A stretch of DNA of 64,000 nucleotides, taken from the NCBI RefSeq assembly GCF_030406775.1, contig NZ_CP129119.1, positions 2,321,001 to 2,385,000 of the forward strand, read 5' to 3'. The position numbers and the translations under genes were made by a program. Below are positions 55,758 to 64,000 of the stretch, piece by piece. Each line of letters starts with the position of its first letter. Positions within the stretch are counted from its first letter, which is position 1. Under the pieces are notes generated by a model, which searched no databases, had not been told where the DNA came from, and saw only the letters and a program-made list of their open reading frames with translations. The stretch comes from Sporosarcina trichiuri. GTDB taxonomy: Bacteria; Bacillota; Bacilli; Bacillales_A; Planococcaceae.

Positions 55758-57170
55758 ATGGAAGAATGGCTGATTGCCTTGGACAAATCACACGAACTGC
55801 CGCTGTATGAACAGATTTACCGGCAGATGAAGCGCGATATTACGGAACAGCGTGTACCGGTCGGAAAGAAACTGCCGTCAAAACGCAAGCTGAGCGAATT
55901 TCTCGCGGTCAGTCAGACGACCATCGAACTGGCATACGGCCAGCTGACTGCCGAAGGCTATATCACCGCCGTCCCGCGCAGCGGCTATTACGTCCAGGAT
56001 ATCGAAGAACTGGCGTATACCGAGCCCGCCGCTTATACCGGGACACCGGTCTCGATGTCGCGGAAGGCGGAAATTGATTTCTCTCCCGGAATGGTGGACA
56101 CCGAGTCGTTCCCGTTCAAAAAATGGCGGAAAGCCGCAAAAGATGTCATCGATGAGCAGGCGGCGCACCTGCTGCAGCTCGGCGACCCGCACGGTGACGC
56201 CGAACTGCGTGCCGAAATTGCGACCTACTTATATCATTCCCGCGGGGTCATCTGTGACCCGGATCAGATCATCGTCGGTTCCGGAACCGAGCAGCTCATC
56301 CCGCTCATCATCCGGATCCTCGGGGACGGCGCTGTCTATGCCGTCGAGGACCCGGGCTACCCGCTCAGCCACCATGTGTTCGACCAGGGGCAGCGAAGGG
56401 CCATCCCCATTCCCGTAGACGCGGAAGGGATGGACACGGACCGTCTCCTTCAGTCGCCGGCGACTGCGGCGTATGTCACGCCGTCACATCAGTTCCCAAC
56501 AGGCACTGTGCTGTCAGCGCCACGCCGGGCAGCATTGCTGAACTGGGCGGCAGGGCATCCGGACCGGTACATCATCGAGGACGATTACGATGGGGAATTC
56601 CGCTATGCCGGACGGCCGATCCCAGCCCTTCATGGTATGGACCGCGGGGACCATGTCATCTATCTGAGTACGTTTTCGAAGTCTCTTATGCCCTCACTGC
56701 GGATCGCCTATATGGTGCTGCCAAAACCGCTCCTCGACCTGTACCGCGGCGCGTTCATCCATTATGCATCCACCGTCCCGCGGATCGATCAGCATATGCT
56801 CGCCCGGTTCATGGCGGACGGACAGTTCGCCCGGCATCTGAACCGCATGCGGAAGCTGTATCGGAAAAAGCTGCAGCTGCTGCTCGAGCAGCTTGCCCCC
56901 TATCAACCGGCAGTCACCTATTCAGGGGATGAGGCCGGCATGCATATCATTGTCACACTTGCACTCGATCGGTCGGAAGAGGAACTTGCCGAAGCTGCAC
57001 TGCAGGCCGATGTGCGGGTCTACCGCCTGGACAGCTACCGGTCGGGCGCATCCTCTGGATCTCCCGCCTTCCTGCTCGGATTCGGCGGTTTGACGGATCA
57101 ACAGATCACAGAAGGTGTCCGGCGGCTCATGGCCGCCTGGACCATCAAAAAAAGGAACAGCGCAGAATGA
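55758..57170 (+). CDS. MocR/PdxR-type GntR-aminotransferase regulator
   Basis: A 470-residue fusion regulator. The ATG at 55758 has GGAGGGG upstream. Residues about 10-80 form a GntR winged helix (PLYEQIYRQMKRDITEQRVP, SKRKLSEFLAVSQTTIELAY). Residues about 110-470 form a fold-type I aminotransferase domain (EQLIPLIIRILGDGAVYAVE, IIEDDYDGEFRYAGRP, and the PLP lysine in STFSKSLMPSLRIAYMV). PdxR-type members activate pdxST in response to PLP; others (GabR) control GABA genes. pdxST, normally between dacA and serS in Bacillus, are absent from the window. Confidence 0.88.
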   Translation: MEEWLIALDKSHELPLYEQIYRQMKRDITEQRVPVGKKLPSKRKLSEFLAVSQTTIELAYGQLTAEGYITAVPRSGYYVQDIEELAYTEPAAYTGTPVSMSRKAEIDFSPGMVDTESFPFKKWRKAAKDVIDEQAAHLLQLGDPHGDAELRAEIATYLYHSRGVICDPDQIIVGSGTEQLIPLIIRILGDGAVYAVEDPGYPLSHHVFDQGQRRAIPIPVDAEGMDTDRLLQSPATAAYVTPSHQFPTGTVLSAPRRAALLNWAAGHPDRYIIEDDYDGEFRYAGRPIPALHGMDRGDHVIYLSTFSKSLMPSLRIAYMVLPKPLLDLYRGAFIHYASTVPRIDQHMLARFMADGQFARHLNRMRKLYRKKLQLLLEQLAPYQPAVTYSGDEAGMHIIVTLALDRSEEELAEAALQADVRVYRLDSYRSGASSGSPAFLLGFGGLTDQQITEGVRRLMAAWTIKKRNSAE

Positions 57171-57190
57171 CTCTGCAGCTGTTCCTTTTT
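57149..57190. terminator. Bidirectional terminator between the MocR regulator and dacA
   Basis: AAAAAGGAACAG/CTGTTCCTTTTT form a 12-bp perfect stem with an inner GCAGA/TCTGC helix. A- and T-rich ends serve both convergent genes. Confidence 0.92.
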
Positions 57191-57196
57191 CATCTG

Positions 57197-58540
57197 TTAA
57201 AACAGGCCTTTGACGAACCCGCTGGCACTGTCCCAGAGACCCGAGAAGAAATGCCCGATTCCGCCCATCGCAAGGGAGAACCAGCCGGCCTTCTCGACCG
57301 CCTCTTTCGTGACGACTTCAGCGCCTGCATCCGTGCCGTCGACATAGCCATAGTCTTCGGAACCGTCTTTCTTCACGAGTTCCACATGACCGATGACCGT
57401 GCCTTTCTTGACAGGGGCTTCCAGTGAACCATCTTTCAGCTTTTTCTTGTCGATGACGAGCTTCGGTTCATACTGATCCTTCTCACTCGTTTTCACCATC
57501 ATTGTGATCGGTTCCTTCACTTCAATTGCAGCTTCTTTCTCTTTCCCTTTCAGGACAGGGAGGGTTTCCTTGCCTTTGAACTGGTACCCTTCCGGCACGA
57601 ATTCCACTTCGGAGAACTGGCTGAACCCATAATCGAACATCGAGCGCGCCGCTTCAAAACGGGCTCCGTATGACCCTTTGCCGTTCTTATCGACCGCATT
57701 CATGACAACCGCGATGACCCGCTTGCCGTCGCGCATCGCAGTCCCGGTGAAGCAGTAGCCGGCAAATTCAGTCGTTCCGGTCTTCAGGCCGTCAACACCT
57801 TCATAGGCATACACGAAACCAGGAAGCATGAAGTTCCAGTTGTCCATCTTCGTTTCATCGTCCGTGCCTTTCCGGAAATACTCCGTCGTGATCTTCGTCG
57901 TATCGAGTACTTGCGGATAATCGCGCAGCAGCGAATACGCAAGCTTTGCGACGGACTTGGCAGGCATGACATTCTCATCATTCGGGCCTGTCCCTTCCGG
58001 ATGCATGCCGTGCAGGTTGGCATTGTTCAAACCTGTCGAGTTGACGAATTTATAGTCGGTCAGACCGAGTTCCTTCGCCTTTTCGTTCATCATTTTCACA
58101 AATTCCGTTTCCGTGCCGGCAATCGTTTCCGCAATCCCGATCGTCGCAGCATTCGCCGAATAGATCGCCAATGCTTCGTACAGTTCCTTGATGGAATACG
58201 AGCCGTCACGGCGGAGCGGCACGTTGCTCAGACTGCCGTCCTGTGAAACAGCATATGTATAATCGGTCACTTTGTACTGCTGATCCCACTTGATCTTGCC
58301 TTCATCGATCGCTTCGAACAGAAGGTACTCCACCATCATCTTGGACATGCTCGCAAGGCCAAGCGGTGCGTCGGCATTTTGTTCATACAAGATCTTTCCA
58401 CTGTCCGCGTCAATCAAAATCGCTCCGTCCACGTGCAGACCGAGTGATGTGTCCGCCTGTGCGGTGGATGCACCGAACAACGTGATCAGCAGCACTGCTG
58501 AACACAGGACAGACAGCCATCTGTTCTTCATTTTCTTCAC
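57197..58540 (-). CDS. dacA: D-alanyl-D-alanine carboxypeptidase DacA (PBP5)
   Basis: A 447-residue secreted penicillin-binding protein trimming terminal D-Ala from muropeptides. The GTG at 58540 has GGGGG 7 bases upstream. Signal peptide ends near ASTAQA. Active-site motifs: GLASMSKMM (SxxK), YSANAATIG (SxN) and DGLKTGTTEFAGYC (KTG). A C-terminal PBP5 beta domain and an amphipathic membrane anchor (SGLWDSASGFVKGLF) follow. It is downstream of guaB, as in B. subtilis. Confidence 0.97.
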   Translation of the reverse strand: MKKMKNRWLSVLCSAVLLITLFGASTAQADTSLGLHVDGAILIDADSGKILYEQNADAPLGLASMSKMMVEYLLFEAIDEGKIKWDQQYKVTDYTYAVSQDGSLSNVPLRRDGSYSIKELYEALAIYSANAATIGIAETIAGTETEFVKMMNEKAKELGLTDYKFVNSTGLNNANLHGMHPEGTGPNDENVMPAKSVAKLAYSLLRDYPQVLDTTKITTEYFRKGTDDETKMDNWNFMLPGFVYAYEGVDGLKTGTTEFAGYCFTGTAMRDGKRVIAVVMNAVDKNGKGSYGARFEAARSMFDYGFSQFSEVEFVPEGYQFKGKETLPVLKGKEKEAAIEVKEPITMMVKTSEKDQYEPKLVIDKKKLKDGSLEAPVKKGTVIGHVELVKKDGSEDYGYVDGTDAGAEVVTKEAVEKAGWFSLAMGGIGHFFSGLWDSASGFVKGLF

Positions 58541-58611
58541 ATTTCTACCCCCGTTACTGCAATTTACTCCCATAGTTTATCATACCTCAAAGAGGGCGGG
58601 GAGTGTATAAC

Positions 58612-58656
58612 AAAAAAAGCACCTTTCCGCCCATATGGGACGTCCGGAAAGGTGCT
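58612..58656 (-). terminator. Rho-independent terminator after guaB
   Basis: On the minus strand AGCACCTTTCCG pairs with CGGAAAGGTGCT around a 21-base loop that includes CCCATATGGG. Seven T residues follow. It is 14 bases past the guaB stop codon. Confidence 0.92.
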
Positions 58657-58670
58657 GAAGTTCCTGATGC

Positions 58671-60207
<1,537 letters not shown>

Positions 60208-60244
60208 GGAAGCCCCGACAAGTAAAAGTATTGCCGCTTTTCGG

Positions 60245-60721
60245 TTAAATAAGCTTTTCAATGGCATCTTTCATATTAAGCGGGCCCGTCTGCGGAGCAA
60301 AGCGGTCAACGACATGGCCTTCCCGGTCGATGAGGAACTTCGTGAAGTTCCACTTGATCCCTTCCGTCAGCATCCCCTTCTTCTGGGAGGCCAGGTACTT
60401 GAACAGCGGCTCAGCCTGGTCCCCCTTCACATCCACTTTGGCAGAGACCGGGAAGGTGACACCATAATTCATACGGCAGAACTCCTCCGCTTCCTCACTG
60501 CTGCCGAACTCCTGGTTGCTGAAGTTATCCGACGGGAAACCGAGCACTACGAGACCTTGGTCCTTGTAGGTGTCATACACTTCTTCGAGCTCATCGAACT
60601 GTTTGACGAAACCGCACTTGCTCGCCGTATTCACAATCAGCATCGGCTTACCTTCATAGGCCGCGAGCGATTCTTCCGTGCCGTCCGGCTTCTTCATCGT
60701 AAAGTCGTAAATGGATTCCAT
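60245..60721 (-). CDS. bsaA: Glutathione peroxidase-like thiol peroxidase
   Basis: A 158-residue peroxidase. MESIYDFTMKKPDGTEESLA at 60721 has GAGGG upstream; the longer frame is non-conserved. Motifs: LIVNTASKCGFVKQFDELEE (peroxidatic Cys where mammals have Sec), LGFPSDNFSNQEFGSSEEAE (Gln) and IKWNFTKFLIDREGHVVDRF (Trp/Asn). Bacterial members usually use thioredoxin or bacillithiol-linked reductants. It lies between rRNA and guaB, a place held by yaaC in B. subtilis. Product: defence against hydroperoxides. Confidence 0.94.
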   Translation of the reverse strand: MESIYDFTMKKPDGTEESLAAYEGKPMLIVNTASKCGFVKQFDELEEVYDTYKDQGLVVLGFPSDNFSNQEFGSSEEAEEFCRMNYGVTFPVSAKVDVKGDQAEPLFKYLASQKKGMLTEGIKWNFTKFLIDREGHVVDRFAPQTGPLNMKDAIEKLI

Positions 60722-60830
60722 CTGCTCCCTCTCCCTCGTTTGTAGTAGTTTAACCATAATGCAAAGGGTTTCAGAGCGCAAAGAAGACGTCCTGGGCTGT
60801 TTACACGGTGAGACAGGCACTGCTGGGGGC

Positions 60831-60970
60831 TGACGCTCATAAACCTTGGATTCCGCTCATAAAACTTGATTTCCGCTCATAAAACTTGATTTCCGCTCAT
60901 AAAACTTGATTTCCGCTCATAAAACTTGATTTCCGCTCATAAAACTTGATTTCCGCTCATAACCGGCCTG
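60831..60970. repeat. Tandem array of 20-bp direct repeats
   Basis: Seven consecutive 20-bp units. Five are identical (ttccgctcataaaacttgat, 60851-60950). The first (60831-60850) has four differences, and in the last (60951-60970) only the first half plus AA is kept. The array lies in the 370-base gap between bsaA and the rRNA terminator; no gene is supported in that gap. The unit's CCGCTCAT is also the core of the 21-bp array at 17007-17132. Confidence 0.95.
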
Positions 60971-60990
60971 CTGACGCGACCGGTTATGAG
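60956..60990. repeat. Inverted repeat closing the 20-bp array
   Basis: CTCATAACCGG (60956-60966), the end of the last unit, is perfectly inverted as CCGGTTATGAG (60980-60990) across a 13-base loop. It gives an 11-bp stem that caps the direct-repeat array. Confidence 0.8.
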
Positions 60991-61092
60991 GCCGCACAAT
61001 TTGCAGGTGGTCCTCAAGGAGCAAGACCAAGAGATGAATGGTGGGCTGCGCCTTTTTTAAGGGCACCTTGCACTTCAGCACAGTCAGCAAAT

Positions 61093-61131
61093 AAAAAACA
61101 CGAGCTGAGACATATCGTCTCGGCTCGTGCT
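61093..61131 (-). terminator. Rho-independent terminator of the rRNA operon
   Basis: On the minus strand CACGAGCCGAGAC pairs with GTCTCAGCTCGTG (one mismatch), followed by six T residues. It is 9 bases after the 5S rRNA 3' end. Confidence 0.92.
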
Positions 61132-61139
61132 TCTGTGTT

Positions 61140-61255
61140 GCCCGGCAACGTCCTACTCTCACAGGGGGAAGCCCCCTACTACCATCGGCGCTGAAGAACT
61201 TAACTTCCGTGTTCGGTATGGGAACGGGTGTGACCTCTTCGCCATCATTACCAGA
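61140..61255 (-). rRNA. rrf: 5S ribosomal RNA
   Basis: The minus strand has the conserved 5S core ACACCCGTTCCCATACCGAA, then CACGGAAGTTAAG, and a 3' part GTGAGAGTAGGACGTTGCCG pairing with the 5' TCTGGTAATGATGGCGAAGA region. About 116 nt. It lies 81 bases after the 23S rRNA with no tRNA between, and is followed by the operon terminator. RNase M5, encoded at 18115-18672, would process it. Confidence 0.95.
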
Positions 61256-61336
61256 CAGATGAGCTTGTTCGCTCAAAACTGGATAAAACAGACATTGTGC
61301 AGCCAAGACCGCCTTACGGCGCTTCCGCTTTTGTTT

Positions 61337-64000
<2,664 letters not shown>

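Noticed and set aside
60831..60970. CRISPR array
   Set aside because: Units are contiguous with no unique spacers between them, and no cas genes are nearby.

Overview
The window is the origin-proximal, leftward-read part of a low-G+C Gram-positive chromosome. Minus-strand order from the right edge is: 23S and 5S rRNA, bsaA, guaB, dacA, serS, dgk, dck, SRP RNA, dnaX, yaaK, recR, yaaL, bofA, yaaO, tmk, darA, yaaR, holB, ricT, yabA, yabB, yazA, rsmI, (abrB on plus), metG, tatD, yabE, rnmV, rsmA, veg, sspF, ispE, purR, yabJ, spoVG, glmU, prs, ctc, pth, fin, mfd, spoVT, yabM, yabN, yabO, yabP, yabQ, divIC, yabR. This is the Bacillus subtilis dnaA-region order. The G/C-rich codon use and the gene content suggest a spore-forming member of the Bacillales, most likely a Planococcaceae relative (Sporosarcina/Bhargavaea-like). 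The family placement is inference. Sporulation genes are plentiful (spoVT, yabP, yabQ, fin, spoVG, sspF, bofA, yabM).

Layout: 1-34.3 kb is conserved housekeeping and sporulation backbone in tight operons. 34.4-34.9 kb holds SRP RNA (minus) and tRNA-Ser(UGA) (plus), transcribed divergently. 35.0-42.9 kb is an A/T-rich accessory island. 42.9-47.7 kb carries hom-thrC-thrB with a divergent aspartate kinase. 47.7-51.9 kb is a tryptophan-to-anthranilate kynurenine operon (kynU-kynA-transporter-kynB). 52-60.7 kb returns to backbone: dck, dgk, tadA, T-box/serS, a MocR/PdxR-type regulator where B. subtilis has pdxST, dacA, guaB and a glutathione peroxidase. 61.1-64 kb is 5S and partial 23S rRNA.

The accessory island is the most interesting part. 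It encodes an Rgg/GadR/MutR-type regulator, now split by a frameshift. Divergently beside it lies an unlisted 17-codon ORF for a hydrophobic peptide ending DIWFIGGG, strikingly like the mature SHP pheromones of streptococcal Rgg systems (DILIIVGG, DIIIIVGG). A 14-bp imperfect palindrome, AGTCGTAAATGACT, occurs exactly twice: between peptide and regulator, and upstream of a secreted 303-aa protein of unknown function. A related half-site lies upstream of a secreted papain-fold (YiiX/YycO-like) protein. I infer a peptide-pheromone regulon controlling secreted effectors. The regulon appears to be decaying: besides the regulator frameshift, an IS21-family element sits inside a small two-helix membrane-protein gene, which can be rejoined in frame across a 5-bp target duplication.

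Other points of note are two intergenic arrays of 20- and 21-bp direct repeats sharing a CCGCTCAT-like core, two parS-like sites, and a tRNA-Ser with an apparent U73 discriminator.
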